Virus record (IMG/VR): IMGVR_UViG_3300001533_000754
Coordinates: 1-32,028 of that record
Length of the DNA stretch: 32,028 nucleotides
DNA from: a virus
Strand: one strand, 5' to 3'
The notes beneath the pieces are model-generated. The model saw only the letters and a program-made list of their open reading frames with translations. It had not been told where the DNA came from and did not search any database. Positions 21,321-30,981 of the stretch are shown piece after piece. Made by a program: the position numbers and the translations under genes. Each line of letters begins with the position of its first letter. Position 1 is the stretch's first letter.

Positions 21321-21704
21321 ATGGCAAGACAAGAAGCCGCACAAGTGCGGTATGTTGAAAAGCCGTCATATAACCAGAAAGCACGTCCCATCAAAAAGGT
21401 GGGGCGTGAACCTGGTCTAAAGCTGACGGTCATAGACAAAGATGGAAAATCCATACCTAATCCAAAGGTAAAGAGATTTTTTGCAGACAAGAAAAAGATG
21501 ATGCTAATGAACTTAGATGTAGAGCATCCCATATTGTTGATCTTCAATGATTATATATACGAGACAGACAACAAAAAGGACATCGAATACTTAGAAACGC
21601 ATCCACAGTTCAATGTGCATATGTGGCACAACGCTCCACCGGAAGCGATAGCTAAAAAGTTAAAAAAAGACAGAGAGTCTTTGACACGTGATCCTGATTT
21701 TTAA
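21321..21704 (+). CDS. Small basic structural-operon protein, 127 aa
   Basis: A basic N-terminus (VEKPSYNQKARPIKKVGRE) is followed by a compact domain (LKLTVIDKDGKSI, MMLMNLDVEHPILLIFNDYIYE) and a Lys-rich end. No family is recognised. Lying in the head operon, it may be a head-completion or internal protein, but nothing proves this. The spacer to the previous gene contains AAAGGGC, about 7 nt before the ATG. Confidence 0.7.
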   Translation: MARQEAAQVRYVEKPSYNQKARPIKKVGREPGLKLTVIDKDGKSIPNPKVKRFFADKKKMMLMNLDVEHPILLIFNDYIYETDNKKDIEYLETHPQFNVHMWHNAPPEAIAKKLKKDRESLTRDPDF

Positions 21705-21723
21705 TTAGAAAAGGGCGTATAAG

Positions 21724-22173
21724 ATGAAAGATATTAAAGGTGGTCAGTACAGGAAAAAGCCCGCTAAGAAAGACGAGCACGAAGAGAAATACTTTGCACT
21801 CGGAAAGCAAGCGGCTAAAGTAGAGTCTGACAAAAAGGAAAACGAGCAGCTTGCACAAATGAATATGATACAGTCGCTTATGCTGGCTGATAAAACTATT
21901 CAACTAAAGCAAATGCTTGCTGAAATAGAGCTAAAGCAAAAGATGTTAGATGAACAAATGGCAGCTATGATGGCTCCTCCTCCGCTTCCGGGTATGCCGA
22001 TCCCGGGCGGCGACCCAATGGGCGGAATGCCTCCGGGTGATCCGATGATGGGTGGAATGCCTCCTGACGCTATGGGTGGCGGAATGCCCCCGGGTGACCC
22101 AATGATGGGCGGTATGCCTCCACAGGGTGGACCAACGCCTGGGATAGACATGGGAATGACAATGCCGATGTAA
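21724..22173 (+). CDS. Coiled-coil protein with Met-Gly-Pro repeats
   Basis: 149 residues. The first ~95 are charged and helical (KQAAKVESDKKENEQLAQ, then IQLKQMLAEIELKQKML). The C-terminal ~60 are a low-complexity array of GGMPPGDPMMGG-type units (at least three copies from about residue 100) ending in GIDMGMTMPM. Such Met/Gly/Pro tails are flexible and unusual for structural genes. The function is unknown; it may be a head-tail linker or internal virion protein. AAAGGGCGTATAAG precedes the ATG. Confidence 0.75.
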   Translation: MKDIKGGQYRKKPAKKDEHEEKYFALGKQAAKVESDKKENEQLAQMNMIQSLMLADKTIQLKQMLAEIELKQKMLDEQMAAMMAPPPLPGMPIPGGDPMGGMPPGDPMMGGMPPDAMGGGMPPGDPMMGGMPPQGGPTPGIDMGMTMPM

Positions 22174-22174
22174 T

Positions 22175-22888
22175 ATGCAGGCAGAAGCACTCATAACGAG
22201 GGCGAGGTTATATCTGCGAGACGTAACATCCGCCAGTATTCAAGGCGAGTTCTATAGTGATAATGAAATTGAATTATCACTGAATGTGTCGCAGAATATG
22301 TTTGTCAATTATTGCATCGAAACTGAAAAGAGATATTTACTAAATTCACTTATACGCAATACAGGTTTCTCCACCGGTGCTGTCACGCTTTCATCATTAC
22401 AAGACTCCTACTTGCATTATTTAAGCGCCAGAGTTGGAAGCATTGATCAGCTTGCGAGGATGGCTCAAATATATTTGGGTGGCACCGGTTGGGGCTTTAT
22501 TTACACAGACCACAGGGCGTGTATCATAATAAACGACACCTGCACATTTTACGAGGACAGACAAAGCACCAATGGAATCCTTTATTACTACAAAGTTCCT
22601 GTTAGTATAACCAGCGACACATCAGCCGCCGACTACCCGATACAGGACTTTTCTCTGTTTACCTATACCAATATCATCACCAAACACGCCTGTACGATGC
22701 TGGGCATGAAAGAGATACAAAGCCAGCGAGAGTTCAAGGAATACAGCTATAAGAAGATGCAGCAGATAGTGGAAACCGAGGACTATGTACGATACACAGG
22801 CAAGGATATTAAAGAGATCATGGATACAACTCTGAACCAACAGCCGCCTGTATATGTAAACGCACAGCAGCAAGGGAGGCAGATATGA
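22175..22888 (+). CDS. Head-tail adaptor/ring-like protein 1, 237 aa
   Basis: First of five similar-sized adjacent genes. The N-terminal helices AEALITRARLYLRDV and NDNEIELSL-like ITS-type segment (DNEIELSLNVSQNMFVNY) fit the opening of adaptor (gp6/gp4-like) proteins, which clamp below the portal. The later IQDFSLFTYTNIITKHACT helix replaces the usual PAEYxxxV segment, making this the most divergent member. The start lies 1 nt after the previous stop. It overlaps the next gene by ATGA. Confidence 0.7.
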   Translation: MQAEALITRARLYLRDVTSASIQGEFYSDNEIELSLNVSQNMFVNYCIETEKRYLLNSLIRNTGFSTGAVTLSSLQDSYLHYLSARVGSIDQLARMAQIYLGGTGWGFIYTDHRACIIINDTCTFYEDRQSTNGILYYYKVPVSITSDTSAADYPIQDFSLFTYTNIITKHACTMLGMKEIQSQREFKEYSYKKMQQIVETEDYVRYTGKDIKEIMDTTLNQQPPVYVNAQQQGRQI

Positions 22889-23541
22889 CATCCATAGAAA
22901 CAATGCGTTATATCAGGATGCTTCTTGATGATTCGAGAGATTGGTTTCCTACAACTGACTTTATGGTGAACATGATAAACGAAGCTCAGATCAGGAAGGT
23001 CCATGAGTACTATATTAAGATGGACGAAAGAGCTTTGCGACCACTTTACACAACAAGCACAGACAGACAGAACGGCAACACGATCACGGGAACAACGCCA
23101 TTGCTCTATCCACGTGCAGCGAGAATGAATAAATATTTAGAAGATGCCGACTATTCTGTGCTGGCACGATATGTGGAGCCAGATTTATATTTTAACTATA
23201 CTCCTCCCGGCATATTGCCTGACGACGAGTTCCCAAGAGCAGCTTATTACACGATAACCAAGCAGTACAACACGAGTAGCGATGTGTACGAAACGTATGT
23301 GTGGCTTTCTGACACAGGAGCAAGATTAGATTTACTGTGGATACGTGAGCCAGACACATTTGTTTACGATGACGATGACGACGGGAACAACGTCCCATTA
23401 TCGCTGCCTGCTGAATATCACCACGAGGTATGTGTTATGGCGGCAGAGTTGATAAACATTATAGACGTTGGCGAAATGCAAAGAGGCATGGCTGTATATC
23501 AGAACCAAACACTTACGTTAGATAAATTGGATGAAGCATGA
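22885..23541 (+). CDS. Head-tail adaptor/ring-like protein 2, 218 aa
   Basis: N-terminal helices (TMRYIRMLLDDSRDWFPT, MVNMINEAQIRKVHEYY), a strand-rich middle, and a C-terminal SLPAEYHHEVCVMAAELINI. This last segment is the family's conserved 'P-x-EY' followed by a helix that packs the ring. The acidic loop DDDDDG lies before it. I infer an adaptor or connector ring protein between portal and nozzle. ATGA overlaps exist on both sides. Confidence 0.75.
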   Translation: MTSIETMRYIRMLLDDSRDWFPTTDFMVNMINEAQIRKVHEYYIKMDERALRPLYTTSTDRQNGNTITGTTPLLYPRAARMNKYLEDADYSVLARYVEPDLYFNYTPPGILPDDEFPRAAYYTITKQYNTSSDVYETYVWLSDTGARLDLLWIREPDTFVYDDDDDGNNVPLSLPAEYHHEVCVMAAELINIIDVGEMQRGMAVYQNQTLTLDKLDEA

Positions 23542-24275
23542 TACAGTATTCAAAAATGACCCTAAGGCGTGTTGTAGATGACGTCATGATCAGGCTGAAC
23601 AAGCACCGCAGTGCTGTCAACATGGACTGGGATACCGTTATACGTGCTGTGAATCATTCCGTAAAGGAAGTTGCGTCGCTTATTATGCCTTATGACGGGG
23701 AATCCTTTATACGCAGGATGGATGTTGTTAACGGTACTTCAATGCCAAGAGAGTTTGTGCGTAGGTCCCGATTGCTTGTGGAAAGAGAAACTGATGTATA
23801 TGACGAAGCTCGTTATGTAGATATAAAAGAATACTTTAATTTAACGAACAGCATAAATGTCCACGACTTTAATCATTCTTACGATTATGCGGGGATATAT
23901 GCGTTCTGGGGTGAAGAGGCGACGAGTACCGCTACAGATTTCAGGATACATATTCACCCTGTTACTCTTACGGGGGTACTGGATTATTATGCTATGCCTG
24001 TGCTGTTGACAGCAGAGACAGACGTAGTGCCTATTCCCGAGGAATATATGGAGATAGTTATATTCTCGGCAATGCAGCGGATATACGCAAGAACAGCCCA
24101 GCACTCACAGATCACGGAAGTGCAAAAACGCATGGCAATGGAAAGGCAAAAGATATACGAATTGTATATAAATAAACGGAAGCAGGAAGACAGAGAGCTT
24201 GACTCTTTTGTGGAGCCTGTTATTCCTCTTGTTGGGACAAGACCATCCGAGGGAGAGGTGCCTAAGAAATTATGA
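23538..24275 (+). CDS. Head-tail adaptor/ring-like protein 3, 245 aa
   Basis: Same architecture as its neighbours: N-terminal LRRVVDDVMIRLNKH and WDTVIRAVNHSVKEVAS helices, beta-rich centre, then PIPEEYMEIVIFSAMQRIYA followed by a long C-terminal helix with KRMAMERQKIYELY. It is a candidate adaptor ring below the portal. It is joined to both neighbours by ATGA overlaps. Confidence 0.75.
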   Translation: MIQYSKMTLRRVVDDVMIRLNKHRSAVNMDWDTVIRAVNHSVKEVASLIMPYDGESFIRRMDVVNGTSMPREFVRRSRLLVERETDVYDEARYVDIKEYFNLTNSINVHDFNHSYDYAGIYAFWGEEATSTATDFRIHIHPVTLTGVLDYYAMPVLLTAETDVVPIPEEYMEIVIFSAMQRIYARTAQHSQITEVQKRMAMERQKIYELYINKRKQEDRELDSFVEPVIPLVGTRPSEGEVPKKL

Positions 24276-25012
24276 GAGCAAGAGATTATATAGATGATGT
24301 AAAGCTGCGGCTTATGCGTAACGACGTGATGAACGATCTCGACGATGCTACGATAATGACATTTGTTAATTGGGCACGCAGGAAGGTTCAGCACACGACG
24401 ATGTCGCTTGTTCCTGAACGGTATGGCAAGATAGTAGAACTTACGCCAACAGAGGTAACGGAAGAGGGGCTTAATAGGTATTTGTTGCCAGAGGATTGTA
24501 TTAATGTTTACGTAGCATACTTCGAGTATAATGACGAGGAAGGTGGGGACACCACTATCTCTGAGATGCGATACGTTACGAACAGGGAAATAGAGACGAC
24601 TCTTGATCACGATTTTAATGGTCCGACACTACAGTATCCGATATATACAGTATATTATGGGATATCAGGGGTATTTACAAGAGATGTTTTGGAAATGTCA
24701 TACGGAAGCTATAATTTATCTGGTGATATTGAGAAAATTATTGTATATTATATAGCAGCGGTAAACGATTTGGAATATTTGCAAACAGCAGTGCAGCCAT
24801 TAATGGATGATGACGAAACCGTGATACCCGCTGAATATGACGAGCTGGTGGTCTTGTATGCGGTGCTATATAGTTTACAGGTCATGCAGGAAGAGGTCGC
24901 CAAGACAAGCACGGAAGCGGAAATAGAGCTGGTTGTAAAGGGATTGAAACAGGAATACGATAAAGAAAAAGCAAGAGTAGGAATGTTTTTGCCAAGTAAG
25001 AAAGGAATATAA
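24272..25012 (+). CDS. Head-tail adaptor/ring-like protein 4, 246 aa
   Basis: N-terminal helices YIDDVKLRLMRNDVM and IMTFVNWARRKVQ, a central strand region, and VIPAEYDELVVLYAVLYSL, the clearest copy of the shared P-A-EY helix. It ends in a charged helix (VKGLKQEYDKEKARV). It is a candidate connector ring protein. It overlaps the gene before by ATGA and lies 1 nt from the next. Confidence 0.75.
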   Translation: MRARDYIDDVKLRLMRNDVMNDLDDATIMTFVNWARRKVQHTTMSLVPERYGKIVELTPTEVTEEGLNRYLLPEDCINVYVAYFEYNDEEGGDTTISEMRYVTNREIETTLDHDFNGPTLQYPIYTVYYGISGVFTRDVLEMSYGSYNLSGDIEKIIVYYIAAVNDLEYLQTAVQPLMDDDETVIPAEYDELVVLYAVLYSLQVMQEEVAKTSTEAEIELVVKGLKQEYDKEKARVGMFLPSKKGI

Positions 25013-25013
25013 A

Positions 25014-25739
25014 ATGCCATCTACATTTTCAGAATTGTACAGCGACTTCCAGGACGCAGTTAAGATTTACACCGAGAAGCTCGATGTGACAAAATATTCC
25101 TTTATGCGAAAGCTAACGAGGGGGGTGCAGTTGTTCCAAAGAGAGACACTGTATGTGGAAAGTATCGTAAACATCACACCTACCAGCAACGTATTCTTAT
25201 CGCCACAGGATATGTTGGTTATAAAAGAAGTTCGGGATGAGGACGGTTATCCCATGTTGCCGCAACAGTTAAAGCAGCAATATCGGACAGCCGACCACTG
25301 GGAGGCAGGCATTCAGGAAGTGCCGACGAACTACGACATGAAGATGTGGGGTACGACAGTAGAAGACAGAACAACCTTATGGACTATATGGCAGGGACAA
25401 TTTATATTCTATCCCGAATACACAAAGGACTTGATACAGGTGTATTATTGTCCTGACATGCACGCCATATCGGGCAATAGCTTTCAGTGGGCATCGTGGT
25501 ATCCGCATGAGACCAATTTTGAGCCTAACTTTTCGTCAGCACAATTAAACCCGTCATTAGATGAGTATGAGGAGGCGTTCCTTGCCTATGCCATAGCACA
25601 ATATATAAAGAGTCAGGGGAACGCTAATTACAGAGTTTACGAGGATCAGTTCCTTGCGGAGATAGAGCGAGCGAAACATAATAAACCAGTATATTTCACG
25701 GAGGGCGTAGTGTCATACATAATGGCACCGTGGGCATAA
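25014..25739 (+). CDS. Head-tail adaptor/ring-like protein 5, 241 aa
   Basis: Last of the five. ELYSDFQDAVKIYTEKLDV and MRKLTRGVQLFQRETLY form the N-terminal helical part. Then comes a strand-rich middle (FYPEYTKDLIQVYYCPDM), and SLDEYEEAFLAYAIAQYI is the counterpart of the conserved EY helix. It may contact the nozzle protein, encoded next and overlapping by one base (TAATG). Confidence 0.75.
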   Translation: MPSTFSELYSDFQDAVKIYTEKLDVTKYSFMRKLTRGVQLFQRETLYVESIVNITPTSNVFLSPQDMLVIKEVRDEDGYPMLPQQLKQQYRTADHWEAGIQEVPTNYDMKMWGTTVEDRTTLWTIWQGQFIFYPEYTKDLIQVYYCPDMHAISGNSFQWASWYPHETNFEPNFSSAQLNPSLDEYEEAFLAYAIAQYIKSQGNANYRVYEDQFLAEIERAKHNKPVYFTEGVVSYIMAPWA

Positions 25740-28700
25740 TGTATAAAGATATAAGAGTAAATGCGTTTAAGGGATTAAATTCCAATGTAGCACCAGAGCT
25801 TATAGCCGACGGTGAGGCAAGGGATATATACAACCTGCGTATGGAAAAGGTAGGCAAGCTGGTATCACGCAATGGATATATATTTGGTTTATTTGCTGGC
25901 GACCCTATTCCTGATGAAACAAGATATTATGAGGGGATAGCAAGCTATATGCGGTGTCTCGGCATAATAGGTATTGGCGAGATGGTATTGGAAGAAAAGT
26001 GGATAACCATGGATACTGACAGGTTTATGGTGTATGTAATCCGCATGGGAGATTACGATGACTCTACTATCAACCCGGAAGTAGATAATACACCACCTAC
26101 ATTACAGCTACAAGAGTATTATGAGCATTATCTATTCGTTCCGATAACAGGAGTGTATAAAAATCATATAGTAACGAGCACAGTACATACTTCGGACCAC
26201 TTATTAAAGACAAACAGAGAGGAATACCCACAGAACGATAGCGCCAGCAATGTAAGTATTTATGCTCCAAACAGGACGTTACCCGGAGAGGGAACGACAG
26301 GGGCTATTGACGACCACTGGATAAAACATTATATAGACATGACACAGTACAGGCATCGTCTAATGATCTCTGACAGGATCAATGGCGACATGGTGCTTGC
26401 AGATAAGAAAGTAGAAGATACAGATAATAATCATGGCTTTGAGCTAAGACCTAATTGCCTTGACGTATTTGAGATAGATAACGTGCTTCTTGATGATAGG
26501 ACATCGGCATCTGAGGCAGGGGCTGACGACAAAGAGAATGCTTCTGACGATGGCGTAGAGAATGGCATGGGCTTGTATGATTTTGTGTTGCCTGAAGAGA
26601 AAACTGTTGGTACTATAGATAACTTTGACAACAAATTAAGCAACCCCGAGTGGGTTGGTGACCAGTCTGGCAAAGATAAGTATGACGATATATCTTCTGA
26701 AGAATTTATGATAAAATATACTCTGTATATGAGCTACCGAGACAAGACGTCTCTGTTCATCGCTGGTAACTTTTGGCATGACGATATACCTATAAAACAC
26801 CCTGACGCAGCTACAGTAGAAGATGTGAATTGCGTCCAAATACTGAATGACGACGAAGAATATATATTCACTAACGAGCAATATGGACAGCAATACAATG
26901 ATATTCTTGGAAAATTAGAGCTCAAGGAAGACGAATACTATAATTCAGATGGCGAGTACATCACGGAGAAAGCTGCTGATGTTTATGTTTGGGAGGATCA
27001 TAAGATATCATACTATCCTTCTTCTGGTGCTGAAGCCAGAACGACAAACAAGTACTTAAAAGGTATAGATCGTTTCTTCGATAAATTGGCTCCCGGTATC
27101 CCACGGATAACAGAACTAAACGCCAAGACTGGTCGCAATAATCATGTTCCGCTATCAGTATGGAGATACAGATTCCTGTGGGAATACGAGGACGGCACAA
27201 TGTCTGCTCCCAGCCCGGTGCTATGTTGCCCTGACATGATGTGGAGTGCTGTGAAAGACGATGAAATAGACTTGGACGAAACAGCCACGTACGCTGGTCG
27301 TCCTGCGTATATGTATGATGTGGAAGATTATGATACCGGGACGCCGTATAGCTACAACATGAATTGTGATATGTACCACGACACAACAACAGGGTATCCC
27401 GACAGGCAGCCTACTGCGGGACGGTTGTATGTGTACGACTCAGGGGCTGGAGATATGGTGCCAACTGATTTTGGGTTGTTGCTGTACGGCATAAAAGAAA
27501 AACTATACGGAGGACTAAACCATAAATACGGGATAGGGACATCAGCCAGTATGGCAGCTATCACAGACGAGATAGAACGAGGTAATGTGGGCGTTTATGC
27601 AACCGCATTTATAAGTAAAGGTAATATCGTTTTAAACGGCTTTGCAGGGGAGATATTAGACATCCCGAATTATGGGCAAACAGCGGGGTTCACTGAGTTC
27701 CTAAAGGATTGTGTGCAGGATGAACATTGCTTTAAGTCGCAGACAAGACCGGGAAGACATCCCGATTATTATCCAGGTGTTAGCCTTGGCAAGACAGTGA
27801 GGTATATGCCGATACAGATAGCTGTGCCTGTGTTCCAAAAGGACGATAACCCAAGGACATATAACTCTTTGTTCGACGACGAAGGCAGGCTTCGCACAGC
27901 TTATATAAACGATACCGGTATGACTACGTTGTATGGTACTAAGAGGGCGCTGGTATTGCCAGGGTTCTTAGACCCTATCCTCGTGGAATTAAATTCCACC
28001 CCTAGTGTGGAATGGAGCAAGATATACAACTGGGTACCTGATGGAGAGTATGGGTATATATATGTAAATATAAATCCCATATTAAATGATCTAAACAATA
28101 GGGACGTGGCATATTTGAACAATAGCCGCACCAATACAGCGTTCAGAGGTGTAAAGAACGACGAGGACAGGCTGACAAGGGTTAACGCCGACATAGATGT
28201 AGATGCATTATCAAGGCTTATAAAAACTGGGATGTGCGAGATAATAGTGAGTAAATCTGGAGACAGATATGATTTATACCAGCACAATATAGATGCGATC
28301 CCATACCCTGAGCCAGAGATAGACCCTGATGGGAATAGCGAACCATGTTACATGGGGACACAGTTTGACACGGGCGTATTGGCGAGGTTGAGAGATAGAT
28401 ATAATTCGGCTTTATCTGTTTCTTCCGGGGAAGCTATATATGAAGATTGTCGTGTACTGGGAAGAATCGTGAAGGGCGCTACGATGGGAGATGCTGCGGT
28501 CTATCACGAAAATAGCGTGAATCAATTAGAAAACATAGAAATACGTGTATATGGCGAGGGAGAACGCCTTACAGCACATGAACAGCTAACAGCTTATTTC
28601 CCCTCTTCACTGCTCTTTAAAGCCCCCAGAATGGGCATAAAAATAGCAAATGCAAACGTGCCAAGCAGAGCAAAACGCCTGCACATATTCCGCACAAAAG

Positions 28701-30970
28701 CGAGCCATGGCAACAACTACAACCCAGATGATTATGGTAAGGTAGCAACTATAGATATAGACCGCTCTACAGGTAGTGATACATTCGGCAGTGTCGGTGA
28801 TGCGTATAGTGAAGCTCCGGGAGAGAAGATAACACTATCTGGAGGCAGCGAAACACTTAACTACTATGCTGGTATATACTTCTTTGATGACGTAAAAGAT
28901 AGCCAGCTTGATTTTAGCATGAACATAAACGACTACGAAGGCATAATACACCCGCTTAAATCACGGTTTAACATAGCAATAAATGAGCGTGTGTACTATG
29001 CTAACTTTGAGGAGACATGGCAGGCACAAGCCCCAAGAGGCAATGTTCTGACTGTCATAGAAGATGTTAATTTTGAGATAGCGACTGTGGAAGATGATGA
29101 CGATCCGTCAGACGGCTACACGTCAACTGATCTCGAGGGAGTCAATACGTCGTTATGGGTATCGTATAAAATTATATACAAAGACACAGAAGGCACTTAT
29201 ACAGAATCGAAAATTATTCCTGCTGATCCTGGCGTATATAGTATCGAAATTACTCCGGGTACTGACACAAAGCAAGTGGTGCTATACTTCTTGCCAAGCG
29301 AGTATGCTGGATACATAGAGGAATTGCAGATATACAGAGCTATAGAAAAGGCGACAGAGCCGACAGCGGAAATGAGCAGCTATTATTATATAGGCAGCTT
29401 AGAGCATGGCGACGAGGGTATATTTATAGACCACAACCAGCCTGGTGGCAGACGGCTAACTGATAAAGACGAAGACCCGACGACAAATGTATATGAGTCT
29501 GGTCTGCGGTGGTCAGAACCATTCCGCCCCGATTGGATAAAACTTGAGAGCTTTTCTGAATATCGTAGTGGCGACGGTATGCAGATAACAGGGCTGGAAT
29601 CGCTATATGGCAATATTGTCATATTCAAAGAAACGTCTATGCACAGGGTGGCTGTTCAGGGTGCGGAAGTGCCTATATCACGAACAGACGAGATAACACC
29701 TGAAATAGGATGTATAGCACCAATGGCTTGTATTAACGTGAACAATACAATATTCTTCCTTAGCTGGAAGGGGATAATGTATTATGACAATAATGAGCTT
29801 GTGCCTATAGACAAGAAGTTCAATGAGGAAGTCTTAGCAGCTATCAATGAATTTACTGAGGAAGAGATAAGAGACGCTTCGTGTGGTTACAATCCTTTCT
29901 ATAATGAGATATACGTGAATATCCCGAAACTCTACACACAGGGCGTTAGCAATAGTGAGATACAAGAGGTAGGGCATGTGGATATGTATCCGCATATTAC
30001 TCATCAGGATGCTGCTGATGACAATACAGATTATTTTTTACGAAAGCTATATGGCAATATATATGTTGTTAGCTTAGATAAGGGATATGCCACGAAATTC
30101 ATGCAGCAGGCATCGCTGTTGAACACCTCGACATATTATTATAGGAAAATAACAACTCCGGGGCAGATGATAAGAATGTACTACACCAACTCTCTTGGAG
30201 AAATGCGTAGTGCTGATATACTGCCTATACTGTATTCGAGCAGGAATGAATCAACTGAGATTATGATTTCCAAGTACTGGGCAGGCATATACATCGAAAC
30301 ACCTTATAACATAAACACTGCGGTTAGATATGCGAACTTATCTACGCTGAGAAGAGACGCTTCCATGCAGGGACAAATGCTTTATACGGACACTGATGAC
30401 ATCTTAGATGCTGGAAGGATACCTGATATTACTGCATTGACAGGATTGTCTGATTTTCCGCCGATAATAGAAGCACCTGTAAAAATAGGATATTATAGTA
30501 AATTCTTTACTGGCGATGTAGAAACCATGATAAAGAGAGTACGGCGTGTCATATTGAATTTATTTACACGAGGACTTGTTACAGTAAAGTGTGTGGTTAT
30601 TCCTAAGACGCATGATCTTGATACGGTTAATGGAGTAGATTACTACTATACCGGGGATGACAGAATAGAGAATCTTGTTCTCGATAGCACGGCGCAATTA
30701 GCCATACAGACATTTTCGTTCAATCCGACGATAAGGTCGTACAACCCACTGCCTAGTAGTACAACATATCTGGGGACATCTATGGATGGCATAGGAACAA
30801 ATATTATAGAAATCGTGCCGAAAAATTTTGAAGAGACAATAAAAAATGATAAATTGAATGATTGGTATGGTAAACCGATACGTATAGCCATAGACGTGGA
30901 AACGAGTATGAGAACACAGATAAACAGCTTGGTGCTATATGTTCGACCAATACACACTTATACCAGTTAG
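25739..30970 (+). CDS. Tail nozzle/hub-like protein, very large (1743 aa)
   Basis: The start YKDIRVNAFKGLNSNVAPEL, followed by DGEARDIYNLRMEKVGKLV and RNGY, is the typical opening of podovirus nozzle proteins (T7 gp12-like and P22 gp10-like), which share a 'GlN...p..l..GeA....N' pattern. A beta-propeller-like signature recurs late: LYGNIVIFKETSMHRVAV, CIAPMACINVNNTIFFLSWKG and FYNEIYVNIP. At 1743 residues it is about twice the size of T7 gp12, so additional domains are inserted, mainly in the first half. It should form the tail tip channel on the adaptor rings. ATG 25739 is used; it overlaps the previous stop in TAATG. Confidence 0.8.
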   Translation: MYKDIRVNAFKGLNSNVAPELIADGEARDIYNLRMEKVGKLVSRNGYIFGLFAGDPIPDETRYYEGIASYMRCLGIIGIGEMVLEEKWITMDTDRFMVYVIRMGDYDDSTINPEVDNTPPTLQLQEYYEHYLFVPITGVYKNHIVTSTVHTSDHLLKTNREEYPQNDSASNVSIYAPNRTLPGEGTTGAIDDHWIKHYIDMTQYRHRLMISDRINGDMVLADKKVEDTDNNHGFELRPNCLDVFEIDNVLLDDRTSASEAGADDKENASDDGVENGMGLYDFVLPEEKTVGTIDNFDNKLSNPEWVGDQSGKDKYDDISSEEFMIKYTLYMSYRDKTSLFIAGNFWHDDIPIKHPDAATVEDVNCVQILNDDEEYIFTNEQYGQQYNDILGKLELKEDEYYNSDGEYITEKAADVYVWEDHKISYYPSSGAEARTTNKYLKGIDRFFDKLAPGIPRITELNAKTGRNNHVPLSVWRYRFLWEYEDGTMSAPSPVLCCPDMMWSAVKDDEIDLDETATYAGRPAYMYDVEDYDTGTPYSYNMNCDMYHDTTTGYPDRQPTAGRLYVYDSGAGDMVPTDFGLLLYGIKEKLYGGLNHKYGIGTSASMAAITDEIERGNVGVYATAFISKGNIVLNGFAGEILDIPNYGQTAGFTEFLKDCVQDEHCFKSQTRPGRHPDYYPGVSLGKTVRYMPIQIAVPVFQKDDNPRTYNSLFDDEGRLRTAYINDTGMTTLYGTKRALVLPGFLDPILVELNSTPSVEWSKIYNWVPDGEYGYIYVNINPILNDLNNRDVAYLNNSRTNTAFRGVKNDEDRLTRVNADIDVDALSRLIKTGMCEIIVSKSGDRYDLYQHNIDAIPYPEPEIDPDGNSEPCYMGTQFDTGVLARLRDRYNSALSVSSGEAIYEDCRVLGRIVKGATMGDAAVYHENSVNQLENIEIRVYGEGERLTAHEQLTAYFPSSLLFKAPRMGIKIANANVPSRAKRLHIFRTKASHGNNYNPDDYGKVATIDIDRSTGSDTFGSVGDAYSEAPGEKITLSGGSETLNYYAGIYFFDDVKDSQLDFSMNINDYEGIIHPLKSRFNIAINERVYYANFEETWQAQAPRGNVLTVIEDVNFEIATVEDDDDPSDGYTSTDLEGVNTSLWVSYKIIYKDTEGTYTESKIIPADPGVYSIEITPGTDTKQVVLYFLPSEYAGYIEELQIYRAIEKATEPTAEMSSYYYIGSLEHGDEGIFIDHNQPGGRRLTDKDEDPTTNVYESGLRWSEPFRPDWIKLESFSEYRSGDGMQITGLESLYGNIVIFKETSMHRVAVQGAEVPISRTDEITPEIGCIAPMACINVNNTIFFLSWKGIMYYDNNELVPIDKKFNEEVLAAINEFTEEEIRDASCGYNPFYNEIYVNIPKLYTQGVSNSEIQEVGHVDMYPHITHQDAADDNTDYFLRKLYGNIYVVSLDKGYATKFMQQASLLNTSTYYYRKITTPGQMIRMYYTNSLGEMRSADILPILYSSRNESTEIMISKYWAGIYIETPYNINTAVRYANLSTLRRDASMQGQMLYTDTDDILDAGRIPDITALTGLSDFPPIIEAPVKIGYYSKFFTGDVETMIKRVRRVILNLFTRGLVTVKCVVIPKTHDLDTVNGVDYYYTGDDRIENLVLDSTAQLAIQTFSFNPTIRSYNPLPSSTTYLGTSMDGIGTNIIEIVPKNFEETIKNDKLNDWYGKPIRIAIDVETSMRTQINSLVLYVRPIHTYTS

Positions 30971-30981
30971 GAAAGGGAGTT

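Noticed and set aside
21900-22190. Minus-strand Gly/Pro-repeat ORFs
   Set aside because: They mirror the Met-Gly-Pro coding repeat on the plus strand and have no independent support.
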